The translations under genes and the position numbers were made by a program. The notes under the pieces are model-generated. The model had not been told where the DNA came from. It saw only the letters and a program-made list of their open reading frames with translations, and made no database searches. A stretch of 64,000 nucleotides of DNA from Sphingobium sp. YR768 (GTDB lineage: Bacteria; Pseudomonadota; Alphaproteobacteria; Sphingomonadales; Sphingomonadaceae). The stretch covers positions 56,464 through 120,463 of the forward strand of contig NZ_FOGE01000017.1 of NCBI RefSeq assembly GCF_900111125.1, written 5' to 3'. Below are positions 1 through 9,759 of this stretch, one piece after another (position 1 is the stretch's first letter; each line of letters begins with the position of its first letter).

Positions 1-557
1 GTCTTCACCACCTGATCGGCAATATCGTTCAGGCCGCCGCGCAGGTCCGCCAGCGTCATCGGGGCGCGGGCGGCATTGATGATCGCGGCCACGGCCCGTG
101 GCTGGGCCTGCCCAAAGCGCAGTCGCAATTGCCCCTCGATATAGCCGAGCGGCATGCCACTATCGAGCGCCCGGCGGGCGGCAAAGGCCACCAGCAGGCC
201 TTCTGCGCGCGTGGCATTACCCGATGCGGCCTGTGCCTCCACGCTGATCCGGTTCAGCCGCTCGTCCAGTTGTACGACACGCGCGTCCAGCATCTGCGCC
301 GCGTCGGCGGTCAGCGGACGTACCGTGACGCCCTGACCGGTCGCCAGTGCGCCCACCGTGCCGGGAAGAGGTTGCGGCAAGGCCGCCTGCGGTTGCGGAT
401 CGCTCCAGCGCCGCTGGATCTGCGGCCAGGCCCAGACGGTCAGCACCACGCCCAGCGCAAAGGCGAGCAGGGCCAGGATCAGCAGCGGCAACATGCTGCG
501 CCGGCGCGCGGGCGGCGGCGTCATACCAATGCTGGCCACCCCGTCCTCTTCGCTCAT
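1..557 (-). CDS. mitofilin-like (COG4223-type) membrane protein, C-terminus outside the window
   Basis: The visible 185 N-terminal residues show a short acidic and proline/arginine-rich cytoplasmic start, one hydrophobic segment (about residues 18-38), then a soluble Ala/Gln/Arg-rich part. Position directly after hemC-hemD is where alphaproteobacteria keep a mitofilin/Mic60-like protein. The function of that bacterial family in membrane shaping is known only in part, so this call rests on context and layout rather than a clear motif. I chose ATG 557 because AGAGG lies 5 nt upstream; ATG 578 is in frame, 7 nt after the hemD stop, and would add seven residues. Likely co-transcribed with hemCD. 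Confidence 0.6.
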   Translation of the reverse strand, partial: MSEEDGVASIGMTPPPARRRSMLPLLILALLAFALGVVLTVWAWPQIQRRWSDPQPQAALPQPLPGTVGALATGQGVTVRPLTADAAQMLDARVVQLDERLNRISVEAQAASGNATRAEGLLVAFAARRALDSGMPLGYIEGQLRLRFGQAQPRAVAAIINAARAPMTLADLRGGLNDIADQVVK

Positions 558-585
558 GCCGCCTCTTTCGTCTGTCATCGTCTCG

Positions 586-1257
586 TCATTCGCACAATCG
601 GCGGGCCAGGGCCAGCATCTCGTCATCCTGTGGCAGAGCAGCGGCCTGCGCGCTGGCCCAACCGGCGCCACATGCCGTTAAGGCCGCTGTGCTGATAGCA
701 ATGACATGCAGTGTAGCGCGGCGGCTGTCGGGTGTCTGCGCCGCCAGCCTTTCGCCCGCACGCGGCGAATGCACCAGCAGGATCGATCCCGGCACGGCCA
801 TGTCCAGCAGCGCCGGATCGGGTGGCAGGCTGGCCATGCCATAGACCACGATCCGATCGATATGGAGCGGCCCCGCCTCGATGGGAGCGACGGTCGTCCC
901 CGCCAGATGCAGCACTCGCCGATGCCGGTCCGCGGCGATCTGTGCGGCGATCGCGCTGCCATCCATGGTCCCGGCGACCACATCGGCGAAACCGGCTTCG
1001 GTCAGCGCCTGCGCGGTCTTTGCTCCCACGGCATAGGCGGGCAGAGCGCGATATCGGTGCAGCCCCGACCCCGCCAGTCGCACCCCATTGGCGCTGGTCA
1101 GCAGCAGCGCGTCATACTCCTCCGGCGCCGGCGGCGTCCAGTCCACGACTTGCGGCGCAAACAGCGGATGCACCAGCGCATCTAGCCCCATTGCGCGCGC
1201 TTTGTCCGCCGTCTTGCCCGCCGCCGGTTCCGGCCGCAGGATCAGGACGCGCCTCAC
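586..1257 (-). CDS. hemD: uroporphyrinogen-III synthase
   Basis: 223 codons in the usual length range for HemD, which cyclises hydroxymethylbilane to uroporphyrinogen III in the cytosol on the path to haem and other tetrapyrroles. HemD is poorly conserved, but the early VLILRPEPAAGKTA segment, the LLLTSANGVR segment (residues about 49-58) and the VHSPRAGERLA segment (about 157-167) fit the family. The GTG start overlaps the hemC TGA (GTGA), which indicates translational coupling to hemC. A longer upstream extension of the frame is possible but would run antisense-like low-quality sequence through hemC. Confidence 0.9.
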   Translation of the reverse strand: MRRVLILRPEPAAGKTADKARAMGLDALVHPLFAPQVVDWTPPAPEEYDALLLTSANGVRLAGSGLHRYRALPAYAVGAKTAQALTEAGFADVVAGTMDGSAIAAQIAADRHRRVLHLAGTTVAPIEAGPLHIDRIVVYGMASLPPDPALLDMAVPGSILLVHSPRAGERLAAQTPDSRRATLHVIAISTAALTACGAGWASAQAAALPQDDEMLALARRLCE

Positions 1258-2180
1258 GCCTCGAACAGGGCGCGCAACGCCGGGCTGGCGCGATCGAGCA
1301 AGGTCCGGCCGATCGCCTCTGCAGCGTCTTGGTCGCCGCGTGCCAGCCGCGCCTCTTCCCGCACCGTTTCGCTGCCGTCCGGGCTGATGATCTCGGCGCG
1401 CAGGAACAGGCCGTCGCCCTCGACCAGCGCCAGTGCCGCGATAGGCGAATGGCATGTGCCGCCCAGGCCGCGCAGCAGCGCACGCTCGGCCATCACCGTG
1501 TCATAGGTGTCGCGGTCATTGATCGCATTCAGAGCCGCCAGCACCGGCGCATTGTCCGCCAGCGCCTCGATCCCCACCGCGCCCTGTGACGGGGCGGGCA
1601 GCATCGTCTCGATCGGGATCAGCGTGCCGACATCGCTCTGGTCCAGCCGATCAAGGCCCGCCGCCGCCAGCAGCGTGGCATGGACCTCGCCGGTCGCCAG
1701 CTTCGCGAGGCGCGTCGCCACATTGCCGCGAAACAGGGTGATGGTCGCGTCGGGCCGCAACCGCTTCACCTGCGCCGCTCGACGCGGCGAGCTGGTGCCG
1801 ACCAGCGGATTGGCGGGCAGCGCGGCGAAACTTTCCACCCCCACCAGCTTGTCGCGCACGTCGGCGCGCGGCAGCATCGCGGCGATACGGAAGGCATCCG
1901 GCCGCAGCGTCTCGACATCCTTCATGCTATGCACGGCAAAGTCGATCTTGCCCGCTATCAGCGCCCGATCCAGTTCCTTGGTCCACAGCGCCTTGCCGCC
2001 GATGTCGGCCAGCGCCCGGTCCTGAATCCGGTCGCCGCTGGTCTGCACGGTGACGATCTCGATCGCCTCCTTGTTCCAGCCATGGGCGGCGCGCAAAGCC
2101 TGCGCGGTCATATGGGCCTGGGCCAGTGCCAGCGGCGATCCCCTGGTGCCCAGGCGCAACGGTCGATCAGTGAAAAGCAT
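1254..2180 (-). CDS. hemC: hydroxymethylbilane synthase (porphobilinogen deaminase)
   Basis: 308 residues, the normal length. HemC polymerises four porphobilinogens into hydroxymethylbilane on a covalently bound dipyrromethane cofactor. The N-terminus has the family's LGTRGSPLALAQA stretch, followed by VQTSGDRIQD, the KELD/HSMKDVE loop, and GTSSPRRAAQ. The cofactor cysteine sits in LGGTCHSPIAA (about residue 241). First gene of the leftward hemC-hemD-mitofilin-like operon and divergent from tsaD, from which it is separated by only 44 bp containing a perfect palindrome. Confidence 0.97.
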   Translation of the reverse strand: MLFTDRPLRLGTRGSPLALAQAHMTAQALRAAHGWNKEAIEIVTVQTSGDRIQDRALADIGGKALWTKELDRALIAGKIDFAVHSMKDVETLRPDAFRIAAMLPRADVRDKLVGVESFAALPANPLVGTSSPRRAAQVKRLRPDATITLFRGNVATRLAKLATGEVHATLLAAAGLDRLDQSDVGTLIPIETMLPAPSQGAVGIEALADNAPVLAALNAINDRDTYDTVMAERALLRGLGGTCHSPIAALALVEGDGLFLRAEIISPDGSETVREEARLARGDQDAAEAIGRTLLDRASPALRALFEA

Positions 2181-2191
2181 ATGCGGCTTGC

Positions 2192-2213
2192 TCTAATGGC
2201 CAGCGCCATTAGA
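2192..2213. promoter_or_regulatory. palindrome in the hemC/tsaD divergent promoter region
   Basis: A 22-bp inverted repeat with 9-bp perfect arms (TCTAATGGC and GCCATTAGA) around a CAGC spacer. It fills half of the 44-bp space between two divergent genes, ending 12 nt before the preferred tsaD start. This position suits an operator acting on both promoters, or an mRNA hairpin in the tsaD leader. No known regulator is assigned. Confidence 0.45.
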
Positions 2214-2224
2214 TGGAAGCGGCA

Positions 2225-3259
2225 ATGACCATCATTCTGGGCCTGGAATCGAGCTGCGATGAAACCGCGGCGGCGCTGGTGAGCGCCGACGGCCGGATTC
2301 TCGCGCATCGTCTCGCCACGCAGGAGGAAGCGCATCGCCCCTATGGCGGCGTCGTACCCGAAATCGCGGCGCGTGCGCATGTGGAGGCTCTCAGCCCTCT
2401 GATCGAAGCGGCGCTGGCCGATGCGAAGATGACGCTGGCGGACGTCGACGTGATCGCCGCCACCGCCGGACCCGGCCTGATCGGCGGCGTGATGGTCGGC
2501 CTCGTCACCGGCAAGGCGCTTGCCCATGCGGCGGGCAAGCCGCTGGTGGCGGTCAACCATCTGGAGGGGCATGCGCTCTCGCCGCGCCTTGCCGATCCGA
2601 CCCTGCAATTCCCCTATCTGCTGCTGCTCGTGTCGGGCGGCCATTGCCAGTTGCTCCATGTGAAGGGGCCGGGCGACTATGCGCGCCTCGCCACCACCAT
2701 CGACGATGCGGCGGGCGAAGCGTTCGACAAGACCGCCAAGCTGCTCGGCCTTGGCTATCCCGGCGGCCCGCAGGTGGAAAAGGCGGCTGCGCAGGGCAAT
2801 GCGAAGGCCGTTCCCCTGCCGCGCCCGCTGGTCGGCACGGCCGAACCGCATTTCTCCTTCGCCGGCCTCAAGAGCGCGGTGATGCGCGCCGTCCAGTCCG
2901 GCCAATATGCGACCGAGGATATCGCCGCTTCCTTCCAGCAGGCGGTGATCGATTGCCTGATCGACCGCACGCGCAAGGCGCTGGCGCAGAGCGAAGGCGT
3001 CACCGCGCTGGTCGTGGCGGGGGGCGTGGCCGCAAACCAGCCGATCCGCGCCGCGCTCGAATCGCTGGCCGCCGATCATGGCCTGCCTTTCGTCGCGCCG
3101 CCCATGTGGCTGTGCACCGACAATGCGGCGATGATCGCCTGGGCCGGGGCGGAACGCTTCGCAGTGGGTCTGATCGACGATCTTACATTTCCCGCCCGGC
3201 CGCGCTGGCCGCTCGATCCGGCGGCAGAAAAGGCGCGCGGCGCCGGAGTAAAAGCATGA
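2225..3259 (+). CDS. tsaD: tRNA N6-adenosine threonylcarbamoyltransferase subunit TsaD
   Basis: TsaD transfers the threonylcarbamoyl group from TC-AMP to A37 of ANN-decoding tRNAs, working with TsaB and TsaE. The sequence opens with the ASKHA nucleotide-binding start [12 protein letters not shown], has the metal-binding HLEGH motif (residues about 112-116), a phosphate loop [11 protein letters not shown] and late [10 protein letters not shown]. About 344 residues, as expected. I prefer ATG 2225 because GGAAGCGGCA lies just upstream; ATG 2213 would add MEAA and lacks a ribosome site. gpsA follows 13 nt later and is probably co-transcribed. Confidence 0.96.
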   Translation: MTIILGLESSCDETAAALVSADGRILAHRLATQEEAHRPYGGVVPEIAARAHVEALSPLIEAALADAKMTLADVDVIAATAGPGLIGGVMVGLVTGKALAHAAGKPLVAVNHLEGHALSPRLADPTLQFPYLLLLVSGGHCQLLHVKGPGDYARLATTIDDAAGEAFDKTAKLLGLGYPGGPQVEKAAAQGNAKAVPLPRPLVGTAEPHFSFAGLKSAVMRAVQSGQYATEDIAASFQQAVIDCLIDRTRKALAQSEGVTALVVAGGVAANQPIRAALESLAADHGLPFVAPPMWLCTDNAAMIAWAGAERFAVGLIDDLTFPARPRWPLDPAAEKARGAGVKA

Positions 3260-3272
3260 AGGGCGTGAAGGC

Positions 3273-4244
3273 ATGAAGGCGGGAGTCATCGGCGCGGGCG
3301 CCTGGGGTACGGCGCTGGCGCAATTGCTGGCCAGCGACGGGCAGGATGTGGCGCTCTGGGCGCTGGAACCGGATGTGGTCGACGCGATCAATGCGCGTCA
3401 GGAAAACCCGCTTTATCTCGCCAATCTCCCGCTTTCGCCCTCGATCCGGGCGACCGGCGATATGGCGCACCTCAACGATTGCGAGATGCTGCTGGTCGTC
3501 AGTCCCGCCCAGCATCTGCGCAGCGTCGTGGCGCAGGCCCCCGCCGGCGTGCCGCTCCTGCTCTGCTCCAAGGGGATAGAGGCGGGCACCAGCCTGCTGA
3601 TGTCTGAAGTCGCTTCGCAGGCGCAGCCGACCTCGCCCATCGCCGTCCTCTCCGGCCCGACCTTCGCGCATGAAGTGGCGAAGGGCCTGCCGACCGCCAT
3701 CACGCTCGCCTGCGAGGACAAGGCCTTGGGCCAGCGCCTTGCGGCCCGCATCGCCCGTCCGTCCTTCCGTCCCTATCTGTCGGACGATGTGATCGGCGCG
3801 GAAATTGGTGGCGCGGTCAAGAATGTGCTCGCCATCGCCTGCGGTGTTGCGGAAGGGGCTGGGCTCGGCCTCAACGCCCGCGCCGCGCTCATCAGCCGGG
3901 GTTTTGCCGAAATGACTCGCTTCGGTCTGGCGCGTGGTGCGCGGGCGGAAACGCTGGCCGGCCTGTCGGGGCTGGGCGATCTGGTCCTCACCTGCTCATC
4001 CACCAATTCGCGCAACTTCTCGCTGGGTAAGGGACTGGGCGAGGGGGCAAGCGCCGCCGACCTGCTCTCCAACCGTCGTACCGTCGCGGAAGGCGCGCAT
4101 ACCGCGCCGGTGCTGCGCGATGCCGCACGCGCGGCGGGTGTGGAAATGCCGGTGGTGGAGGCCGTCTGCGCCCTGCTGACCGACGCAGCACCATTGGCGC
4201 AGGTCATCGACGCGCTGCTCGCCCGGCCGCTGCGTCCTGAATAA
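3273..4244 (+). CDS. gpsA: NAD(P)H-dependent glycerol-3-phosphate dehydrogenase
   Basis: GpsA reduces dihydroxyacetone phosphate to sn-glycerol 3-phosphate for phospholipid synthesis. The Rossmann motif GAGAWGTAL is at residues 7-15, the substrate region LSGPTFAHEVA near 127, the catalytic lysine in GGAVKNVLAIACG near 185, and the C-terminal domain has GLGDLVLTCSSTNSRN. 323 residues, normal. Follows tsaD closely. A six-residue frame ending in the same region is noise. Confidence 0.97.
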   Translation: MKAGVIGAGAWGTALAQLLASDGQDVALWALEPDVVDAINARQENPLYLANLPLSPSIRATGDMAHLNDCEMLLVVSPAQHLRSVVAQAPAGVPLLLCSKGIEAGTSLLMSEVASQAQPTSPIAVLSGPTFAHEVAKGLPTAITLACEDKALGQRLAARIARPSFRPYLSDDVIGAEIGGAVKNVLAIACGVAEGAGLGLNARAALISRGFAEMTRFGLARGARAETLAGLSGLGDLVLTCSSTNSRNFSLGKGLGEGASAADLLSNRRTVAEGAHTAPVLRDAARAAGVEMPVVEAVCALLTDAAPLAQVIDALLARPLRPE

Positions 4245-4298
4245 CCCGTCGCGCTGCTGCCGCATTGCGCCTACAACGAACAGATATAGCAACAGAGA

Positions 4299-5819
4299 AT
4301 GACACAAGGGGTTGATAGTTCGTTGGCGACAGAGGCGCCTCCATCCAAGGATCAGGATGATATCGCCGCTCTGGCCAAGGGCGGGCGGACCAACGTCTTC
4401 GGCTTCCTGCTGCGGCTGGCCGCACGCCTGCCTTTCCTGTTCATCGCCGGGCGCTGGTATGGCGCCGAAGCGCTGGGTCGTTTCGCCTATGCCGTGCTGG
4501 TGGTCGAATTCGTCGCCCAGATCGCGACGCTGGGCCTGAAGCGCGGTTTGGCCGGTGCGCTGTCGCAGACGGAGCGGCCGCATAATCATGTCGTGACGGA
4601 CGCGATGGTCGTGACGTTGCTCGCGGCCTTGCTTGGTTCTGCGATCCTCATCGCCTTCCCGCAGGCGATGTTCCCCAACAGCAACATCAACGGGCTGGAC
4701 CGGTTGCTGGCGCTGGTGGTGATCGGCGTGGCGGGATCGGACGTGGCGCTCGCCGCCTGCGCCTATCGCTTCGACGTTGGCGCGACCGTCCGGGCGCGCT
4801 CGATTATCGAACCCTGGGCGATCAGCATTGGCGCTTTCGGTTTCGCTTATTATTCGCTGCGCGATGGCCTGATCCTCTCCTATGCCGTGTCGATGATCGC
4901 GGCTTTCATTGCCTCGATCATTCCGATGATCCGCCATTATGGCCGACCCAGCGGCTGGCGTCCCGATCCGGGCCGACTCTGGCGCCTCGCCCGGCGCAAC
5001 CTGCCGCTGGCGGCGGCGGACGGGGTGGAATGGGGATCGCGCCGGCTCGACATGGCGATATTGGGCCTGTTCGTCAGCCCGGCGGTGGTCGGCATCTATT
5101 ATGTCGCGCAGCAGGTCGCCTCTCTGCCACAGAAGCTCAAGACCAGCTTCGATCCCATCCTTGGCCCGGTCATCACCCGCAACCTGGCGGAAAACAACCT
5201 TGCCGCCATCGCCAAACAGGTCAGCCAGGTCGGCTTCTGGATCATCGCCGCACAGGCCGGCATCGCGCTGGCGCTCGGCATCCCCGGTGAGGCGGTGATG
5301 GGGCTGGTCGGCCCGCATTTCGTCGGCGGCACCGGCGCGCTTGCTTTCCTGCTGCTGGCCGAAGTCGTTGCGGCCACGGCGGTCGTCAGCGAATCGGCGC
5401 TGGTCTATATCGCCCGCCATCGCAACCTGATGATCTCCCTCGTCATGATCGGCTGTCAGGCGGCCTTCAGCTTCGCGCTGATCTTCGCGGCGCGCGCCGT
5501 GCATATGGAGGTGATGTGGATCGCCGCTGCGCCCGCGCTCGCGCTCTGCCTTGCGCTGGGCCTCGGCGCTTTCGTCAAGGCGCGCCTGCTCTCGCGCCTG
5601 CTGGATGCGCCGATCAACGCCTGGCGCTGGCCGCTGCTGAGCGCGGCGGGGGTCGCCTGCATCGTCGGCGCGGGCTTCGTCGCCCTGCCGCAGCGTTTCG
5701 AATGGGTCGAACTGGCGGTCGGCGTCTGGGCGATATTGGGCGCCTATGGCCTCGTCATCTGGCGCTGGGGCTTCGGTTCGGAAGACCGGGCCCTGTTCAG
5801 GAAGCAGAAGCCGGTCTGA
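4299..5819 (+). CDS. polysaccharide (oligosaccharide) flippase family membrane protein
   Basis: 506 residues with about 12-14 hydrophobic segments spread over the length, the layout of the MOP/PST exporters (Wzx-like) that flip undecaprenyl-linked oligosaccharides. Early WYGAEALGRFAYAVLVVEF resembles the first helices of such flippases, and IYYVAQQVASLPQKLKTSFDPILGP (split here over about residues 266-290) the middle conserved block. No other polysaccharide genes flank it, so its substrate is unknown. It starts 54 nt after gpsA and ends before a strong bidirectional terminator. Confidence 0.85.
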   Translation: MTQGVDSSLATEAPPSKDQDDIAALAKGGRTNVFGFLLRLAARLPFLFIAGRWYGAEALGRFAYAVLVVEFVAQIATLGLKRGLAGALSQTERPHNHVVTDAMVVTLLAALLGSAILIAFPQAMFPNSNINGLDRLLALVVIGVAGSDVALAACAYRFDVGATVRARSIIEPWAISIGAFGFAYYSLRDGLILSYAVSMIAAFIASIIPMIRHYGRPSGWRPDPGRLWRLARRNLPLAAADGVEWGSRRLDMAILGLFVSPAVVGIYYVAQQVASLPQKLKTSFDPILGPVITRNLAENNLAAIAKQVSQVGFWIIAAQAGIALALGIPGEAVMGLVGPHFVGGTGALAFLLLAEVVAATAVVSESALVYIARHRNLMISLVMIGCQAAFSFALIFAARAVHMEVMWIAAAPALALCLALGLGAFVKARLLSRLLDAPINAWRWPLLSAAGVACIVGAGFVALPQRFEWVELAVGVWAILGAYGLVIWRWGFGSEDRALFRKQKPV

Positions 5820-5865
5820 TCTTCTGCCCCTGTCGCCGATGCGGCAGGCTGTAGGACAGCGAAAA

Positions 5866-5909
5866 ATGCAAAAGGCCCGCCTCTCCGGTGAGAGGCGGGC
5901 CTTTTGCAT
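5866..5909. terminator. bidirectional rho-independent terminator
   Basis: Two 20-nt arms, perfect complements, with a CGGT loop: a GC-rich core (GGCCCGCCTCTC) flanked by AAAA and TTTT. It lies between the convergent flippase and PfkB kinase genes and can stop transcription from both sides. Confidence 0.93.
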
Positions 5910-5924
5910 GGCTTGTGGGATAGA

Positions 5925-6926
5925 TCAGGCGAACAGCGCGTCGCGGATCACGCCCAGATCATCCTCCGGGCGGGCGCCCCAGTGGGAGATGACTTCGGCG
6001 GCGGCGGCGGCGCCCAGGGCCAGCGCATCCTCGACGCTGCGGCCATCGATATGCGCGGCCAGGAAGCCGGCGGCGAACAGGTCGCCCGCGCCGGTCGTGT
6101 CGATGATCTGCGATACCGGGGCGGCGGGCGCTTCATGGCGCACGCCGTCGACGATGGCGACCGCGCCCTTTTCGCTGCGGGTCGACACCAGCACCGGCAC
6201 CTCGTCGGCGAAGCGGGCGAGTGCGGCGTCGAAATTATCGACCTGCGCCAGCGACTGAATCTCGCCCTCGTTGGAGAAGAGGATGTCGATCTGGCCATTG
6301 TCGATCAGGTCGATGAAGTCGGCGCGATGCCGGTCGATCACGAAATTGTCGGACAGGGTGAAGGCCACCTTGCGGCCCGCGCCGCGCGCCGCGTCGATCG
6401 CCGCGCGCATCGCCGCACGGGGCTGCTCGGGATCCCACAGATAGCCTTCGAGATAGAGGATCTTCGCCGATCGGATCAGGTCGAAATCGACCGCCGCTTC
6501 GGGCAGGAACTGCGATGCGCCCAGGAAGGTGTTCATCGTGCGCTGCGCGTCGGGCGTCACCAGGATCAGGCAGCGGGCAGTCGGCACTTCGCCATGCATG
6601 ACCGGCGTGTCGAAACGGATGCCCAGCGCCCGCACGTCATGCGCGAACACCGCGCCCAGCTGATCCTCGTTCACCTGACCGATGAAGCCGCACTTCTTGC
6701 CCAGCGCGGCCAGTCCGGCCAACGTGTTGGCGGCCGAGCCGCCGCTGATTTCCTTGGCCTGCGGCATGTCGGCATAGAGCGTTTCGGCCATGGCGGCGTC
6801 GATCAGCTGCATCCCGCCCTTGGTCAGCGCATGTTGCGCCAGAAAGGCGTCGTCGCTGCGGGCGAGAACGTCGACGATGGCATTGCCGATCGCAACGACA
6901 TCAAGAGTGGGTGCGGAAGCGGTCAC
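5925..6926 (-). CDS. PfkB-family carbohydrate/adenosine kinase
   Basis: 333 residues of a ribokinase-like fold. The N-terminal VVAIGNAIVDVLA and SGGSAANTLAGLAALG (about 61-76) bind the ribose-type substrate. The C-terminal DTTGAGDLFAAGF block (about 283-295) holds the catalytic Asp and the anion hole. Sequence style (GNAIVD, KGGMQLID) is that of the alphaproteobacterial adenosine kinase group, which would phosphorylate adenosine to AMP; ribokinase or fructokinase activity cannot be ruled out. Monocistronic between a terminator and a divergent gene at 7039. Confidence 0.88.
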   Translation of the reverse strand: MTASAPTLDVVAIGNAIVDVLARSDDAFLAQHALTKGGMQLIDAAMAETLYADMPQAKEISGGSAANTLAGLAALGKKCGFIGQVNEDQLGAVFAHDVRALGIRFDTPVMHGEVPTARCLILVTPDAQRTMNTFLGASQFLPEAAVDFDLIRSAKILYLEGYLWDPEQPRAAMRAAIDAARGAGRKVAFTLSDNFVIDRHRADFIDLIDNGQIDILFSNEGEIQSLAQVDNFDAALARFADEVPVLVSTRSEKGAVAIVDGVRHEAPAAPVSQIIDTTGAGDLFAAGFLAAHIDGRSVEDALALGAAAAAEVISHWGARPEDDLGVIRDALFA

Positions 6927-7038
6927 GCAATTTCCTTGTCTTGGGAGGAGAATAAAATTGCGTCGTCTCTACCGGCCCGCGCTGCGCCATGCAACGACGC
7001 TGATTGACCTTGCGACGGGGCGGGGCGATAGCAGGGCC

Positions 7039-7710
7039 ATGGTCCTGACCGCCGCCCTGCGCGCTTTTCCTTCCATCTTCCACGGCGCTGCGCTGCGCCT
7101 GATGGGCAAGACGATCGTCCTGACATTGCTGCTGTTCGCGCTGCTGGCGGCTGCATTGTGGGCCGGTTTCCATGCGCTGCGGCTGTATTTCGGCTGGGGC
7201 GGCGGCGAAAGCTGGGGCGCTTATGGCGAAGCGACGGCGACCCTGCTGGTGATGGTCGCGGCGGGATGGCTGTTGTTCCGCGCCACGGCGATGGCGGTGA
7301 TGGGCCTGTTCGCCGACGATATTATCGAGGCGATCGAACAGGAGGATTATCCCCATGTCACCGCCCGCCCGGTCGGCTGGGCGCGCAGCCTGCGGTTTGC
7401 CCTTGCCTCGGTCGGGCGGACGATCGGCTGGAACATCGTCGCGCTGCCCGCCTATGTGCTGCTGCTGGTGACGGGGATCGGCACGATCGGGCTGTTCCTG
7501 GCCCTGAACGCCTATCTGCTCGGCCGGGACATGGCGGACATGGTGGAGCCGCGTCATCCCGCGCTCCCGCCCCTGTCGCGCAGCGGCCGGTGGCTCATGG
7601 GCCTCGTTTCGGCGCTTCTGTTCCTCGTCCCGGTGGCCAACCTGCTTGCGCCGATCTTCAGCGCGGCTATGGCGGTGCACATGCTGCTCGGACGAAAGAC
7701 GAAATCATGA
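7039..7710 (+). CDS. EI24/CysZ-like integral membrane protein
   Basis: 223 residues with four to six hydrophobic segments and the EI24-domain pattern: LFADDIIEAIEQEDYP in the loop, then two helices around GIGTIGLFLALNAYLLGRDMADMV. The family includes CysZ sulphate permeases and poorly studied proteins, and I see nothing here that fixes the substrate. ATG 7039 is the first start outside the divergent kinase gene. Its TGA overlaps the next start codon (ATGA at 7707-7710), so it was probably coupled to the following lipoprotein gene. Confidence 0.85.
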   Translation: MVLTAALRAFPSIFHGAALRLMGKTIVLTLLLFALLAAALWAGFHALRLYFGWGGGESWGAYGEATATLLVMVAAGWLLFRATAMAVMGLFADDIIEAIEQEDYPHVTARPVGWARSLRFALASVGRTIGWNIVALPAYVLLLVTGIGTIGLFLALNAYLLGRDMADMVEPRHPALPPLSRSGRWLMGLVSALLFLVPVANLLAPIFSAAMAVHMLLGRKTKS

Positions 7711-8219
7711 AGACCCTCCGTTCGAGCTTTTTTGACAGGTGTACCCGCACCGGCCCGCACCCCCACCCGACCACCCATCAGGGTACCATGTCTGGGCGGT
7801 CGGGTGGGGGTGCGGGCCGGTGCCGCATCGAAAATGCGCTCTTTCGCGCATTTTCCAAACGGACCCTTATTACCTTGCTGGCCCTGCCGCTGGCGGCGTG
7901 CGGCGCAGGGACGATCGTTCCCCCGGCGACCCAGATTCAACCGCCGCCCGGCCCGCCCGCCAGCGCCTTCACGAAGCAGGGGCCGCTGCTGGGAACCGAT
8001 GCCCGCCATCTGACGCAGTTGTTCGGCCAGCCCCGGCTCGACATTCGCGAGACGACGGTGCGCAAGCTGCAATTCGGCAACGGCCGCTGCGTGCTCGACG
8101 CCTATCTCTATGCGCCTGCGCGCGGCAAGGAACCGGTCGTCACCCATGTCGACGCCCGTTCCCCGACGGGCATGGACGTCGATCCCGCCGCCTGCGCCAC
8201 GGCGCTTCAGGCGAAATAG
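7707..8219 (+). CDS. small lipoprotein of unknown function with a palindromic repeat inside its 5' end
   Basis: The mature part (about 115 residues, after LPLAAC) reads like an SmpA/OmlA-style or DUF-type outer-membrane lipoprotein: KQGPLLGTDARHLTQLFGQPRLDIRETTVRKLQF, broken here for length, suits a small beta-rich 'RxEG' family. No function is assigned. ATG 7707 overlaps the previous stop. Residues about 13-50 are encoded by a palindromic repeat, which pushes the hydrophobic signal core (TLITLLALPLAAC) to residues 52-64. ATG 7788, in the loop of the repeat, gives a 143-residue protein with a long but workable signal peptide. The true start is uncertain. Confidence 0.7.
   Translation: MKTLRSSFFDRCTRTGPHPHPTTHQGTMSGRSGGGAGRCRIENALFRAFSKRTLITLLALPLAACGAGTIVPPATQIQPPPGPPASAFTKQGPLLGTDARHLTQLFGQPRLDIRETTVRKLQFGNGRCVLDAYLYAPARGKEPVVTHVDARSPTGMDVDPAACATALQAK
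7747..7855. repeat. compound palindromic repeat, family A, copy 1
   Basis: Arms of 31 nt (7747-7777 and 7793-7823) differ at one pair and surround a 15-nt loop. A second hairpin follows at 7830-7855 with 10-nt arms GAAAATGCGC and GCGCATTTTC. The same arrangement recurs at 22547-22685, and the first hairpin alone at 35427-35518. This copy begins 36 nt after the stop of the EI24-like gene and lies inside the reading frame of the lipoprotein gene. Confidence 0.9.
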
Positions 8220-8684
8220 TCCGGCCGACAGGGTCATAGTCCCGAAGTTCACAGTGTCGTCGGCCTGTTCCGACGAAAAGCCACAGTTTCGCTCCCATGA
8301 CGCGCCTGCAACGCGCCCGCGACGCGCCTTTTGGGTCACCGGGGTCCGGAGACAGGGTCACACCCATGCGCCTGTCCCGCCTCAGCGACGCACCGGTTCG
8401 CTCATCGCGAGAGTGGAAAAGATGCCGGTTCATCCATCAGGATAGACCAGAGCAAATCCTATTTTGGAAGTAGAATAGGATGGGGCCGTTTCTTCCCCTC
8501 TCCCTTGAGGGTCGGCCAGAGTCACGTGCCTCTGACCGAGGATGCGAAGACTTGGCAGCTTGCTGCCTAGTCGTAGCTGGGTGAGGGGGCTACAAGTTCT
8601 CGCACCTAGGCAAGTCTAGCGCCCATCCCCCTCATCCAACTTCGCCTAGGCTCCTTCGTCGCCAAGGCTGCGTATCCTTCTCCC
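8220..8684. other. 465-bp intergenic stretch made of repeat-like sequence
   Basis: No credible gene. It contains a small hairpin at 8456-8481 (arms ATCCTATT and AATAGGAT) and most of a large imperfect inverted repeat described separately (8490-8702). Codon structure is absent in all frames, and composition is a patchwork compared with the flanking genes. Confidence 0.7.

Positions 8685-8702
<18 letters not shown>
8490..8702. repeat. large imperfect inverted repeat (family C)
   Basis: The left arm runs from about 8490 to 8590 and the right arm from about 8623 to 8702. Read in opposite directions they align over TTCCCCTcTCCCT, GGATgCGaAGaCTTGGC, GCCTAGtCG and TGGgTGAGGGGG, with local gaps. Each arm also has a small internal hairpin (for example CAGAG/CTCTG around CACGTG). 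The right end overlaps the last codons and stop of queG. It looks like a degenerate intergenic repeat of sphingomonads; no transposase is inside. Confidence 0.65.
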
Positions 8703-9737
<1,035 letters not shown>

Positions 9738-9759
9738 GGGTCCAGACTATCAGGGCAGG

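Noticed and set aside
3256..3275. Tiny frame MKGVKA between tsaD and gpsA
   Set aside because: Six codons without ribosome site, overlapping gpsA; it is chance sequence.
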